Made by a program: the position numbers and the translations under genes
Source: CAZVKN01 sp964627035
GTDB lineage: Bacteria > Electryoneota > AABM5-125-24 > Hatepunaeales > Hatepunaeaceae
DNA: 64,000 bases
Direction of reading: 5' to 3'
NCBI GenBank assembly: GCA_964627035.1
Contig: CAZVKN010000001.1
Span: forward strand, 62,001 to 126,000
The notes under the pieces: generated by a model
The model's database searches: none
What the model saw: the letters and a program-made list of their open reading frames with translations, nothing else
Told to the model about the DNA's origin: nothing
Shown here: positions 27,449-36,880 of the stretch, piece after piece
How the letters are laid out: every line of letters starts with the position of its first letter
How positions within the stretch are numbered: position 1 is the stretch's first letter

Positions 27449-28270
27449 CTACTCACCAATCCTAAGCGTTCGGTAACGTCTGCCTTCGGGATAGGAGAGA
27501 AGGGTGTCACCATTAGAGATTATTTCAACGCCCTGCGCCTTCCCAAGTTTAACAACAAGAGGAACCGGAAGCTCACGTGAATATCGGTTTCCGGGCCAAA
27601 GTGTGCGCTCATAATGTGTGCTGTCAGAGTGCTCAATCTTAACATAACATGTGTCACGCGCTGTTATAGATAGCTTGGTCGTCGGTATCACTGGCTCCGG
27701 AACAGGTTCCGGTTTGATGCTCGCTGTATCAGTCTGCAGCTCGTCCATCTTCTCCTCCATTACTGTCACATCAGCTGCTACTTCACTCTCATCCGAACCA
27801 CCTCTCATGGACTGAAAGACGATTATTGCAATTATGGCAACTACAATAATCACACTGTAGATTACTATTGAGCGATTTTTCTCGGTCCATGCATTTGATC
27901 GTATTGAGCCTGTTGTGGACAAAGTGTTGGAGTCTGCAATTCCTTCAGCACCTCCGCTGCGAGCAGCCAAGGCAGGCTTGAAAAGATTCTCGAGTCTGGT
28001 GTTAAATGCGTCGGAAGTAACTCCAACCTCTTCAGCGTAAGCTTTAATAAATAGCTTCACATAAGCAGGAGGGAGAAAAGACCACTGACCTTCTTCAATT
28101 CTTTTTAGAAACTTTCTATTTATCTTCGTGACAGCACTAATCTGGTCCAGTGTCATCTCCAAAGATTCACGTGCAGATTTGAACTCCTTGCTGATCTGTC
28201 TGCGAACCTCCGGAGTTCCAACCTCGACATAAGAGCCAAATCGGGACGATTCATTGATATCGTAATTCAT
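27449..28270 (-). CDS. RodZ-like membrane protein with N-terminal HTH
   Basis: 273 residues: an N-terminal helix-turn-helix of the HTH_25/RodZ type (about 25-95, KEFKSARESLEMTLDQISAV), a linker, one membrane segment (about 130-152, SIVIYSVIIVVAIIAIIVF), an acidic/proline spacer and a C-terminal beta-rich DUF4115-like domain (LSITARDTCYVKIEHSDST). RodZ links MreB to the elongation machinery and sets rod shape; whether this protein does so is inference, as short HTH-TM proteins of this type also occur without MreB. It lies between gatD and lysS on the same strand. Confidence 0.82.
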   Translation of the reverse strand: MNYDINESSRFGSYVEVGTPEVRRQISKEFKSARESLEMTLDQISAVTKINRKFLKRIEEGQWSFLPPAYVKLFIKAYAEEVGVTSDAFNTRLENLFKPALAARSGGAEGIADSNTLSTTGSIRSNAWTEKNRSIVIYSVIIVVAIIAIIVFQSMRGGSDESEVAADVTVMEEKMDELQTDTASIKPEPVPEPVIPTTKLSITARDTCYVKIEHSDSTHYERTLWPGNRYSRELPVPLVVKLGKAQGVEIISNGDTLLSYPEGRRYRTLRIGE

Positions 28271-28331
28271 CTAAGCACTCAATTTACTTAATGTACTGCA
28301 GTAACAGACAGAATTTAACATAAGATATAGC

Positions 28332-29720
28332 TTAAACATGAGTCGCTTTTAAGAAATCCTCCATCTCCGGCAATCCACCCTGCATGATCAGGTATCCGTC
28401 CACAGTTTCTCGAGGCGTAATTTCATGCGCATACGGTGTCAGCATCATCTCATTGACCTTATCTCTATCGTGTGTATGTCCGAGAACCCAACCGAGCTTA
28501 ATGTAGGCTACTTCAGGCAGAATATTCGCTGCAGGAACAATTCCCAACTGCATCATATCACGACCGGTGTCATACACGTACATTTGAACGTAACCCCACA
28601 GGGTCTGCACGGTCATAAATATATGAATACCCTCATCAACAGCACGTTTCAGTGCGGGATACAACGGCTTGTTTACATGTCCCAATCCTGTACCGGCTAT
28701 CACTATGCCCTTATACCCGTTATCAATGAGCGATTCAATGATGTCCGGTTTCATGTTTGGATAGTAATAGACAATCGCAACACGTTCGTCAAAAACCGCA
28801 TCCAGCTCGACCTTGTTCTGTGATTTAATCCGTGTGAAATCCTTACTGATATAAGAAATCTCGCCATGCGACACCCGCGCCAATGGTGAAGCTCCGATTG
28901 TGCGGAAGGTTGAGCGGTAGCTTGAGTGCATCTTACGAACCCTCGTGCCGCGATGGAGCAGGGCATAGGCATCCGAGGTAGGTCCTGACATACATACCAT
29001 AACCTCGGCGATGTCACAGTTGGCAGCCGACCAGGTTGCATTGATGAGATTCAAAGCTGCATCCGATGAAGGTCGGTCTGAAGACCTTTGCGAACCTACC
29101 ATAATGATCGGCACCGGAGTTTTCCTGACCATAAATGATAGAGCTGCCGCAGTATAATGCATCGTATCTGTTCCGTGACCGATGACGATTCCGTCAACAC
29201 CTTTCTCAACTTCAATCTCAATCGCTTTCGATATATTAATCCAATGCTCAGGTGTGATGTTCTCGCTGAATACCCCGGACAGCTTGATGGTTTTGAGATT
29301 ACAGACGTCAGCCAATTCCGGAACAGCACCGTACAACTCGCCCGGGGTGAATGCTGGGATGACCGCTCCAGTGCGATAGTCCAAACGACTGGCGATTGTT
29401 CCACCGGTTCCGAGCAGGGTTACATGAGGTTTCTTTTCATCAAACGGGAATTCCTTCTCGGGTATCTTATAGTGAGCTTCTCTGAACCCGTTGACCGTCA
29501 TTGATTTGATGTTCTCAGTTTTCAGTCCGATATTGTATCCGTTCTCCAGCTTGAGCACTACATGTCTGTCGTCAGCAGTCTCGCTTCTCGGAAGGATAAT
29601 ACCGCTGAATTCAGAATCATCTTTCATCACAACCTCGACGTTGCTCCACACTCTGACATCGAATTTTTCCAGAGCAGTTAAGGCATAACCTCTGTATCCT
29701 TTCAGAAGGCTTTCGCTCAT
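28332..29720 (-). CDS. gatD: GatD-like glutamyl-tRNA(Gln) amidotransferase subunit D (archaeal type)
   Basis: 462 residues with the full GatD layout: an N-terminal GatD-specific beta-barrel (about 8-75, GYRGYALTALEKFDVRVWSN) and an L-asparaginase-like catalytic part. The catalytic residues are all present: T108 in GTGGTIAS, T184 and D185 in GHGTDT, and K263 in TRVRKMHSSYRS. In archaea GatD supplies ammonia from glutamine to GatE, which amidates Glu-tRNA(Gln). Bacteria normally use GatCAB instead, so this is unusual. No gatE is in the window. A simple type I asparaginase would lack the N-terminal barrel. The start has an AGGAAA site upstream. Its neighbours rodZ-like and lysS follow on the same strand. 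Confidence 0.88.
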   Translation of the reverse strand: MSESLLKGYRGYALTALEKFDVRVWSNVEVVMKDDSEFSGIILPRSETADDRHVVLKLENGYNIGLKTENIKSMTVNGFREAHYKIPEKEFPFDEKKPHVTLLGTGGTIASRLDYRTGAVIPAFTPGELYGAVPELADVCNLKTIKLSGVFSENITPEHWINISKAIEIEVEKGVDGIVIGHGTDTMHYTAAALSFMVRKTPVPIIMVGSQRSSDRPSSDAALNLINATWSAANCDIAEVMVCMSGPTSDAYALLHRGTRVRKMHSSYRSTFRTIGASPLARVSHGEISYISKDFTRIKSQNKVELDAVFDERVAIVYYYPNMKPDIIESLIDNGYKGIVIAGTGLGHVNKPLYPALKRAVDEGIHIFMTVQTLWGYVQMYVYDTGRDMMQLGIVPAANILPEVAYIKLGWVLGHTHDRDKVNEMMLTPYAHEITPRETVDGYLIMQGGLPEMEDFLKATHV

Positions 29721-30007
29721 TTCTATATCTGTTTCCTGTTAATTAGTCTATATTTCTGTTCAGGTTGAAATTAGTTTTCGGGTAAACTTTAGTATATGCA
29801 AATTTGATGCTGAATGCAAGTTGACAGCAAGTTTATAGCAGCTATCGTTAGCTAATCACTCAGACAAAGTCCTAACCCAATTATCTGAAGAGCCTTAAGT
29901 AATTAACAGATATTTCATGCAGTCAGTTGCATTTATCGGCGAAAATGTTTAAGATTAAACGGCGTGAATCCGGACAGAATCTAATTGCAAACTTTTCAGT
30001 TATTCAA
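29721..30007. other. Divergent intergenic region gatD / pyrF
   Basis: An AT-rich 287-base spacer between the divergent gatD and pyrF genes. It must carry promoters in both directions. I see one plausible sigma70-type promoter toward pyrF (29821-29848) and no convincing RNA gene or repeat. Confidence 0.6.
29821..29848 (+). promoter_or_regulatory. Candidate sigma70 promoter toward pyrF
   Basis: TTGACA at 29821-29826 is a perfect -35 match; TATCGT at 29843-29848, 16 bases on, matches four of six -10 bases. It lies about 160 bases before the preferred pyrF start. Position and orientation fit, but this is motif evidence only. Confidence 0.4.
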
Positions 30008-30802
30008 ATGACATTTCAATCAAAACTTTTGGAAGCGACTGGCGGGAAACTTGGTGTCTGTGTCGGGTTGGATCCGGTCGTGGAGAAAATGCCCAAAAAA
30101 TTTCACAACTCAAAGGAACCACTTTACGAGTTCAACCTTGATATTATCGAGGCGACTCACGATATTGCTGCCGCATACAAGCCAAATCTAGCCTTTTACG
30201 AAGCTCACGGAGCATCCGGCTGGAACCAATTGCTGAAAACTATTGAGGCTATTCCTGATGAAAATGTTGTGATCGGAGATGCAAAGAGGGGAGACATAGG
30301 ATCAACCGCCGTTGCCTATGCCAAAGCTCTGTTCAATAATCTCGGCTGTGACGCAGCAACTGTCAGCCCTTATCTTGGTAGTGATTCTTTGGAACCTTTT
30401 GTCGTGGATGAGAATCATGGCATCTTCGCACTTGCAGTGACAACAAATCCTTCAGGAGCTGAGCTTCAGCAGTTAATCTGTAATGGCATACCGTTATTTC
30501 GGCACGTCATCAGGATGGTGAAAAAGATAAATATAAATCGCAATATCGGGCTTGTAGTCGGTGCTACCAAGCCTGAACTGTTCTCGACAGTTCTAAAAGA
30601 AGCAGAAGATTTGCCGCTTCTAATACCGGGTGTTGGTTCACAAGGTGGGGATATTGAAAGGCTGCTGAATAATCTAAGTGGGTACTCCGCACCGGTATTC
30701 GTAAACTCATCCCGTGGTATTATTTACGCTTCAGATGGTGAGGATTACAAAAAAGCAGCACACAATGCCGCAGAAGAGTTGCGAGATCAATTACACAGAT
30801 AG
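30008..30802 (+). CDS. pyrF: Orotidine 5'-phosphate decarboxylase (type 2)
   Basis: 264 residues from the ATG at 30008. The open frame begins earlier (TTG at 29927), but the extra residues are not family-like, while MTFQSKLLEATGGKLGVCVG matches the normal N-terminus; no start has a clear ribosome binding site. The enzyme makes UMP from OMP. The catalytic block DAKRGDIGSTAVAYAKALF (K93) and the GLDPVVEKMP start are of the larger 'type 2' (mycobacterial/myxococcal) form. It is the first gene on the plus-strand run; lpxA starts 39 bases on. Confidence 0.93.
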   Translation: MTFQSKLLEATGGKLGVCVGLDPVVEKMPKKFHNSKEPLYEFNLDIIEATHDIAAAYKPNLAFYEAHGASGWNQLLKTIEAIPDENVVIGDAKRGDIGSTAVAYAKALFNNLGCDAATVSPYLGSDSLEPFVVDENHGIFALAVTTNPSGAELQQLICNGIPLFRHVIRMVKKININRNIGLVVGATKPELFSTVLKEAEDLPLLIPGVGSQGGDIERLLNNLSGYSAPVFVNSSRGIIYASDGEDYKKAAHNAAEELRDQLHR

Positions 30803-30841
30803 TTTTTAATACACAGTATCGGATAAAAGCTGAGAAAACGC

Positions 30842-31630
30842 ATGGAACGATCAGACAGTAACAGAATTCATTCAACTGCAATTGTTGACGCTGATGCAGA
30901 ATTAGGCAAGAATGTTGAAGTAGGTGCATATAGCATCATTGAAGGCAACGCCAAAATCGGTGATGACTGCCGGATTGCATCGAGTGTTTTAATAGCACAG
31001 TATGCCTGTCTCGGTGACAGAGTTGAGGTGCATAAGAGCGCTGTGGTCGGATCAATTCCGCAGGATTTGAAGTTCGGCGGTGAAAAAAGTGATCTGATTG
31101 TCGGCAATGACTGTGTAATACGTGAGTTTTGCACGTTGAATCGTGGCACCGGGGAAGGTGGTGGTATTACCTCAGTAGGCAGCGGATGCCTGCTAATGGC
31201 ATATTCTCATGTGGCTCACGACTGCTATCTCGGAGATAACATCATCATGGCAAACAGTGTAAATATGGCCGGTCATGTGACAATTGAAGACAATGTGATT
31301 ATCGGCGGCCTCTCTGTGATGCACCAATTCTGTCTGATCGGCCAACACGCATTTATCGGTGGTTTAGCACGTGTATCCAGGGATGTTCCACCTTATATCA
31401 TCACAGTTGGAGATTCATACAATGGAGTTAACAGTATCGGATTAAAACGACGCGGTTTTACATCCTCGCAAGTCCGCAGCATAAAAAATGCCTATAGCTT
31501 TATTTACAGAAAGAAATTGAATCTCACACAAGCAGTGAGAGCAATTCACGATGAGATGGAGATAACGGAAGAGGTCGGCATTATCTTAGACTTCATCGAG
31601 AGGTCAGATCGTGGTTTGGTAGGTATTTGA
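30842..31630 (+). CDS. lpxA: Acyl-ACP--UDP-N-acetylglucosamine O-acyltransferase
   Basis: 262 residues. The first two thirds are left-handed beta-helix hexapeptide repeats; the catalytic His126 is in YSHVAHDCYLGDN, followed by NSVNMAGHVTIEDNVIIGG and MHQFCLIGQHAFIGG. The C-terminal helical domain (VRSIKNAYSFIYRKKLNLTQ) is normal. LpxA starts lipid A synthesis, so this organism should make lipopolysaccharide and be a diderm. It heads a run of tightly spaced envelope genes and overlaps the next gene by four bases. Confidence 0.96.
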   Translation: MERSDSNRIHSTAIVDADAELGKNVEVGAYSIIEGNAKIGDDCRIASSVLIAQYACLGDRVEVHKSAVVGSIPQDLKFGGEKSDLIVGNDCVIREFCTLNRGTGEGGGITSVGSGCLLMAYSHVAHDCYLGDNIIMANSVNMAGHVTIEDNVIIGGLSVMHQFCLIGQHAFIGGLARVSRDVPPYIITVGDSYNGVNSIGLKRRGFTSSQVRSIKNAYSFIYRKKLNLTQAVRAIHDEMEITEEVGIILDFIERSDRGLVGI

Positions 31631-32442
31631 TTGGACTTGGCAAGGTGAGGTTAATCGTAGATCCACCTCAATCCGGCTGGATCAATATGGCAACTGACCA
31701 TGTGCTGGCTGATGTGATTCCTGATTCAACAAAGGCAGTCATCAGGATATTTGAATGGAATCCGATTGCTGTTTCGCTTGGATTTCATCAGAATAAAGAA
31801 GATGTCAATTCTTCTACAGTAAAAAAACGGGGATGGGATCTGGTTCGCCGTCCTACCGGGGGAAGGACACTGTTGCATTCCGGAGACGTCTGTTATTCGA
31901 TTGTTATCCCGAGACTGGACGATCACTACGGGCAGTTACGTGAACTGTACAGCAGCGTTGCAGCGATGCTGATTAAACTGTTTGAATCCTTCGGGTTGAT
32001 CGCTACTACACGGAATGAGACTGCATTAAATCGTGACAGAAAAACTGAAAAGAACCGTCTCTGCATAGATACATACGTCAGAGGTGAGGTGCAGATAGAC
32101 AATAGAAAGATTGCCGGAGCGTCACAACGTCTGTTCAAACACTCCATTCTGCAGCAAGGATCCATAATGGTAGATGGTGATCCGGGGCAAATCACTCAGA
32201 TATTGAACTTAGGTGAGTCAAAACGATCTGAGCTAACTGATCGTCTGCGAATGAAAGCCTGTCCGCTGAATCGGCATCTGAAGAAGAGCGTTACGAACAC
32301 ACAATTCATTAACAGATTGTCACAAGCATTTATTGAAAAATTCAGAATCAAATATGAAGATGATCCCTTGTCAGAGGACGAGATGAAGATGATTCAGAAA
32401 GTGAGAACAATGTTTGACTTAAATCACCTGTTACAAAGTTAG
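31627..32442 (+). CDS. Lipoate/octanoate ligase family protein (LipM-like)
   Basis: 271 residues of the biotin/lipoate A/B ligase fold. Visible motifs are RRPTGGRTLLH (residues 74-84) and, in the active-site region, RLCIDTYVRGE with C146, then DNRKIAGASQR with the conserved Lys. A cysteine there is typical of LipM octanoyltransferases rather than LplA. The protein would transfer octanoyl or lipoyl groups to domains such as GcvH. The start is TTG at 31627 within the TTGA overlap with lpxA. The symbol is not given because LipM, LplA and LipB-like relatives are hard to separate by eye. Confidence 0.85.
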   Translation: MIGLGKVRLIVDPPQSGWINMATDHVLADVIPDSTKAVIRIFEWNPIAVSLGFHQNKEDVNSSTVKKRGWDLVRRPTGGRTLLHSGDVCYSIVIPRLDDHYGQLRELYSSVAAMLIKLFESFGLIATTRNETALNRDRKTEKNRLCIDTYVRGEVQIDNRKIAGASQRLFKHSILQQGSIMVDGDPGQITQILNLGESKRSELTDRLRMKACPLNRHLKKSVTNTQFINRLSQAFIEKFRIKYEDDPLSEDEMKMIQKVRTMFDLNHLLQS

Positions 32443-32449
32443 GAATTTA

Positions 32450-33604
32450 TTGAAAGATAAGAGAAAAGTCGCACTTTTCGGTGCGACCGGTTCAATCGGA
32501 CTGCAGACGATTGATGTCATTGACAGAATCGACGGATATGAGCTCTCTGTCCTGTCTGCCGGTTCCAATTGGCAGCCTCTATCAGAACTCGCCTTGCATT
32601 GCAAACCGGAAATAGTAACCTTAGCCGATGAGTCGGGCTACAAAGATCTGAAGAGTGCTCTTTCAGGCACTGGAATAGAAGTTGTGGCTGGGCAAGACGC
32701 AGCTTCTGAAGCTGCAGAATCGGCTGATTATGACATCTGCCTCAACGGCTTGGTCGGGATTGCCGGTTTAATGCCGAGCTACCACGCACTCAAGCGTGGC
32801 AAAAGACTAGCACTTGCTAATAAAGAATCGCTGGTCTTAGCTGGTGACATCCTTAACAAGTTAGCAACTGAGTTCGGTGGTGAGATTGTTCCGGTAGATT
32901 CCGAGCATTGTGCAATTCATCAGTGCCTTAAAGGTGAAACTTTGTCTGAAGTCAAACGTCTAATTCTGACGGCTTCAGGTGGTCCGTTTCGAGAATGGTC
33001 ATTGGAAAAGATTAAAAACGCAACAAGAGCCGAAGCCCTGAATCACCCGACGTGGAAGATGGGACCGAAGATAACCATTGACTCTGCTTCTCTAATGAAT
33101 AAGGGACTTGAGGTTATTGAAGCGTATTATCTGTTTGGCTTGTCCGCTAAAAACATTGATGTCTGTATCCATCCGCAATCAATCGTTCATTCGTTCGTAG
33201 AGTATGTTGATGGAAATATAAAAGCTCAGCTTGGAAAACCGGATATGAGGTTGCCGATTCAGTATGCGCTCACTTATCCACAGAGAGTTCCCACAACTCT
33301 GCATGATGATGAGCCTTCAAGCTGGTCATCACTAAGTTTTGAGCAGGTTGACGAAGAAAAATTCCCCTGTCTCGGATTGGCTTTCAATGCTTTAGAAAAA
33401 GGAGGAACAGCAACTGCCGTTCTGAACGGAGCAGACGAAGCGGCAGTCGCCCGATTTCTTGACGAGGAAATATCGTTTGGTGATATTTCGGTTTTAATTG
33501 AGAATGCTTTGAATAACCTTGATGTGACAACACCGGGAACGATACAGAATGTCATTGATGCGGATCGGTGGGGACGCGAGTACGTTAAGGCAATTGCAAT
33601 CTGA
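32450..33604 (+). CDS. dxr: 1-deoxy-D-xylulose 5-phosphate reductoisomerase
   Basis: 384 residues, normal length for DXR, the NADPH-dependent second enzyme of the MEP isoprenoid pathway. Key parts: NADPH-binding LFGATGSIGLQTIDVI at the N-terminus, ALANKESLVLAG, the metal-binding PVDSEHCAIHQCL, LTASGGPFR, and the MGPKITIDSASLMNKGLEVIEA block. The start is TTG at 32450 with AGGA upstream. Dxr-rseP is a frequent gene pair in bacteria. Confidence 0.97.
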   Translation: MKDKRKVALFGATGSIGLQTIDVIDRIDGYELSVLSAGSNWQPLSELALHCKPEIVTLADESGYKDLKSALSGTGIEVVAGQDAASEAAESADYDICLNGLVGIAGLMPSYHALKRGKRLALANKESLVLAGDILNKLATEFGGEIVPVDSEHCAIHQCLKGETLSEVKRLILTASGGPFREWSLEKIKNATRAEALNHPTWKMGPKITIDSASLMNKGLEVIEAYYLFGLSAKNIDVCIHPQSIVHSFVEYVDGNIKAQLGKPDMRLPIQYALTYPQRVPTTLHDDEPSSWSSLSFEQVDEEKFPCLGLAFNALEKGGTATAVLNGADEAAVARFLDEEISFGDISVLIENALNNLDVTTPGTIQNVIDADRWGREYVKAIAI

Positions 33605-33670
33605 TGACAGGAACATTTTTTACTAAGTTTGGTATTAAACTTAATTTGTAATTTATTTGGATAACATAGA

Positions 33671-34753
33671 ATGATCGAAACTCTTTCAACAATTCTCTCA
33701 TTTATAGTAGTAATTGGAATTATTGTCTTTGTGCATGAATTAGGGCATTTTCTCGCTGCCAAGCTGTCCGGTGTTCGTGTTGATGTGTTTTCACTCGGTT
33801 TTCCCCCCCAAATGATCAGCAAAAAAGTTGGGGAAACAGAATATCAACTGGCATGGGTACCTTTGGGTGGTTATGTTAAGATTTATGGAATGCTGGATGA
33901 ATCGCTTGAAGAAGATGTTGATCCGCACGATCCACGAGGATTCCAGTCGAAACCGTTCATTAGCAAAATTTTTATTATCTCTGCAGGTGTGATAATGAAT
34001 GTGGTCCTTGCATTCTTTATCTTCACTCTGCTGACATTGACGAATGGAATCAGCCGTTTGACAGGTACGACATTAACCTATGTGGACGAAGGTTCTCCTG
34101 CTGCCGAGGTTGGGATCGTAGAAGGCGACAGGATAATCAAAATCAACGGCATTGACATTAATAAGTGGGAAGATTTAACGAACAGTGTCAGACAGAGTCC
34201 CGGAGAGCCTATTCCGATTGCATGGGAGCATGGTGATACACTTCTGAATTCAATTATCACGCCGAACGCAGTTCCGGATTTTAATCTTGATGAAGCCAGA
34301 ACAGATACGGTTGGCAAGATAGGTGTGCTTGGGAGTTATGTCACCGAAGCCGTTGGACCCATCCGGGCAATGGGTAACGGAGTGGTACAGGTGCTATGGA
34401 TTATTAAGCTTAATGTCGTCTCAGTTAAGGCTTTGGTCACCGGTGGTGCCCACATCAAAGAACTGACCGGACCACTGGGGATTGCAAAACTATCAGGAGA
34501 CAGTGCCAGATCCGGTGTTGCAAATTTTCTCTCCTTCATCGCAATGATCAGCGTTTCAATCGGATTCTTAAACATCTTGCCGATTCCTATGCTGGATGGG
34601 GGGCATCTCGTCTTTATAGTCATCGAGACGATCATCCGACGACCGATTCCTGACAACATCAAGATCAATCTGATTCGTGCCGGGATGGCTGCTCTATTGC
34701 TGTTGATTGTAGTAGTGTCCTACAATGATATATTGCGGTTTTGGTTCAAATGA
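33671..34753 (+). CDS. rseP: RIP (site-2) metalloprotease RseP
   Basis: 360 residues. The zinc motif HELGH lies at residues 22-26 in the first membrane helix (FVHELGHFLAAKLSG), one PDZ domain occupies about 110-190 (DEGSPAAEVGIVEGDRI), and the third metal ligand is in LPIPMLDGGHLVF. Only one PDZ is seen, whereas E. coli RseP has two. It cleaves membrane proteins within the bilayer, including anti-sigma factors and remnant signal peptides. Its stop overlaps the next gene by four bases (ATGA). Confidence 0.95.
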   Translation: MIETLSTILSFIVVIGIIVFVHELGHFLAAKLSGVRVDVFSLGFPPQMISKKVGETEYQLAWVPLGGYVKIYGMLDESLEEDVDPHDPRGFQSKPFISKIFIISAGVIMNVVLAFFIFTLLTLTNGISRLTGTTLTYVDEGSPAAEVGIVEGDRIIKINGIDINKWEDLTNSVRQSPGEPIPIAWEHGDTLLNSIITPNAVPDFNLDEARTDTVGKIGVLGSYVTEAVGPIRAMGNGVVQVLWIIKLNVVSVKALVTGGAHIKELTGPLGIAKLSGDSARSGVANFLSFIAMISVSIGFLNILPIPMLDGGHLVFIVIETIIRRPIPDNIKINLIRAGMAALLLLIVVVSYNDILRFWFK

Positions 34754-36159
34754 CAGCGGGTAACTCAGTGTTGAAAAAGCATGTTCAAACAGTCGGATTA
34801 ATCTTCATTGTAATTGGTATAATTGGGTGTGCGGGAACATCCAATCAGACCAACATATCTATTGTGTCGGATAACTCTGCGTCGGATTCACTCGCCAAAT
34901 CTAAAGCGATGGATCATTTTCTTTCTGGAACGTTAGCTGAGGAAACCGATGAATTATACGAAGCTGAGACCGAATATCAGATTGCACTGCTGCATGATCC
35001 TGACTCACCGGAAATTGCTCTTGCCCTGGCTAAAGTGTACCTTAAACTAAAAGAAACTGAGGCTGCCTCAATCACACTTGAAAGGGCTCTTTACAGCAAT
35101 CCTGAAGATAAAGAGCTTCTGCAAACGATGTCTATGCTGTTTTACCGTACGAAACAACCGGACAAAGCCTACCGGATAATGCTCAGGCTTTCTAATGTTG
35201 GAGAGCTTTCAAAGCGCGAGCATCTGAGGATGTCAAGGTTGGCTCACCAGCTTGAATATGTTGATGATGCACTTAAGCACTATGAGGATCACATTGATCT
35301 GTTCGGTCCAGAGAAGGATGTTTTTAACCGCATGGGGCAGATCTACCTTAGAAAACGTGAGATCAAGCATGCCATTGCAGCATTTGAAAGTTCAATCGAA
35401 ACCGACCCAAATCAGAGTGAGATATACTTTGTATTAGGTCGAGTTGCCGTGAGTCAGGATAGATTTGATGAAGCAGAGAACCTGTTTCATAGTGCGATAT
35501 TGATTGATCCGACGACATCGAGGTTGTGGGTCAACTTACTGTTAACGCTTTATGAACAGGGAAAATATAAGGAGCTGGTTACGGAATCGAGCAAAGCTAT
35601 CGAAAGATTTCCTGAGTCACCCCGATTCTTTGAGATGCAAGGTACAGCTTATGAGCAACTCAAACGGTACGCTGAAGCGCTGAATTCTCTCGACATGGCA
35701 ATCACGCTCGACAGCACACGAGCGACAATATTCCTCACCAAAGGGTTCATCCATCATAAACTTGAACAGTGGGGTCCCGGTGCTGAGGCTTACGACAAAG
35801 CGCTAGCAATTAAGCCTGACTCTCCTCTGGTGTTGAACAATTATGCATACATGCTGTCTGTGCAGGATCACCGTTTGGATGATGCACTTAATATGATAGA
35901 TTTGGCTCTAAAGAGTGAACCGGATAATTCATCTTTTCTCGACACCAAAGGATGGATTCTTCACAAATTGAATCGGAATGAAGAGGCTTTGGAATATCTT
36001 AAATCAGCTATGAAAGTAGATGATGGAACTGCTGAACAGTACTACCACTTAGGACATGTATATAAATCTTTACATGAACCGGATAAATCAAAGAAAGCAT
36101 GGAAACAAGCGGCTAAACTGGAACCGGATAATGAGGAGTATTCCCGTCTTGCCCGTTAG
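34750..36159 (+). CDS. TPR-repeat lipoprotein
   Basis: 469 residues from the ATG at 34750 in the ATGA overlap with rseP; a start further upstream (TTG 34741) or downstream (GTG 34768) is possible. The signal peptide ends in IIGC, a good lipobox. The rest is about ten tetratricopeptide repeats (for example YFVLGRVAVSQDRFDEAENL, FLTKGFIHHKLEQWGPGAEA, YYHLGHVYKSLHEPDKSKKA). It probably acts as a scaffold on the periplasmic side of a membrane. It overlaps the LolB-like gene by 29 bases, which suggests the two proteins function in the same envelope process. Confidence 0.85.
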   Translation: MTAGNSVLKKHVQTVGLIFIVIGIIGCAGTSNQTNISIVSDNSASDSLAKSKAMDHFLSGTLAEETDELYEAETEYQIALLHDPDSPEIALALAKVYLKLKETEAASITLERALYSNPEDKELLQTMSMLFYRTKQPDKAYRIMLRLSNVGELSKREHLRMSRLAHQLEYVDDALKHYEDHIDLFGPEKDVFNRMGQIYLRKREIKHAIAAFESSIETDPNQSEIYFVLGRVAVSQDRFDEAENLFHSAILIDPTTSRLWVNLLLTLYEQGKYKELVTESSKAIERFPESPRFFEMQGTAYEQLKRYAEALNSLDMAITLDSTRATIFLTKGFIHHKLEQWGPGAEAYDKALAIKPDSPLVLNNYAYMLSVQDHRLDDALNMIDLALKSEPDNSSFLDTKGWILHKLNRNEEALEYLKSAMKVDDGTAEQYYHLGHVYKSLHEPDKSKKAWKQAAKLEPDNEEYSRLAR

Positions 36160-36880
36160 AGTTTTTCTGCTGCTATCTTTGGTTTTATTGGTCGGCTGCA
36201 GTTCAGTCAACAGGTTTCCTGCGGTACACACAGATAATGCGGAGAAAGCCTTAGCAGAGCTAGTAAAACTGAGCAGATCGATTGATTTTTTTGAGGCAGA
36301 TGCGACATTTGAAATTGAACTTAATGAAGACGGGGAGAAGAGGCAGTTAACGATTGATGGTGAAGTACTGTTCGATGAGTTGCAAGGATGGCATATACAG
36401 ATTCTCGGACCGTTTGGAATAAAACTTGCAATAATCGAATCGGATGATGGAATGTACCGCATTCGTACTCCGCAAACGGGGCAGGTGCGTGAGGGATTGC
36501 TCACTGAAAGGATAACATTCAGCTCGTTGAACCTGGAATTTCCACACCTCACTTCATTAAGTCCACTTCTGATGCCGATATTTGATTTCAATGACAACGC
36601 TGAATGGAGGTTGACGGATTCAAGGTATTCATCTCCTGGATATCTGGAGTTGAGACACTCATCTGAGATATTCAATGTACGGTTAAAACTGATTCTGGAG
36701 TATTTTCCGTTGAAAGTTATTGAAGAGCATCACTACAGAGATAATGAAATTTTTATGACACGAACCTTCTCATACTCGGATGAATCGGAAAACATGCCGG
36801 ACAGTATTAACTTGGAGTTTGAAGGATTGACGGTTGGAATATCATATAAATCAATCAGATATGAACGGAAAACATCATGA
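36131..36880 (+). CDS. Lipoprotein, LolB/DUF4292-like
   Basis: 249 residues from the ATG at 36131 (MRSIPVLPVRVF). Longer frames to 36056 lie inside the TPR gene. The signal peptide ends in LLVGC (lipobox). The mature part is beta-rich (FFEADATFEIELNEDGEKRQ, LQGWHIQILGPFGIKLAIIE, SPGYLELRHSSEIFNV), consistent with the LolA/LolB-like lipid-binding half-barrel, and I therefore favour an outer-membrane lipoprotein receptor role. The similarity is by pattern only; DUF4292 or a plain lipoprotein are alternatives. It overlaps the next gene by four bases (ATGA). Confidence 0.7.
   Translation: MRSIPVLPVRVFLLLSLVLLVGCSSVNRFPAVHTDNAEKALAELVKLSRSIDFFEADATFEIELNEDGEKRQLTIDGEVLFDELQGWHIQILGPFGIKLAIIESDDGMYRIRTPQTGQVREGLLTERITFSSLNLEFPHLTSLSPLLMPIFDFNDNAEWRLTDSRYSSPGYLELRHSSEIFNVRLKLILEYFPLKVIEEHHYRDNEIFMTRTFSYSDESENMPDSINLEFEGLTVGISYKSIRYERKTS

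Noticed and set aside
36056..36130. Upstream start of the LolB-like lipoprotein gene
   Set aside because: The extra residues lie inside the TPR gene and would place 25 residues before the signal peptide.
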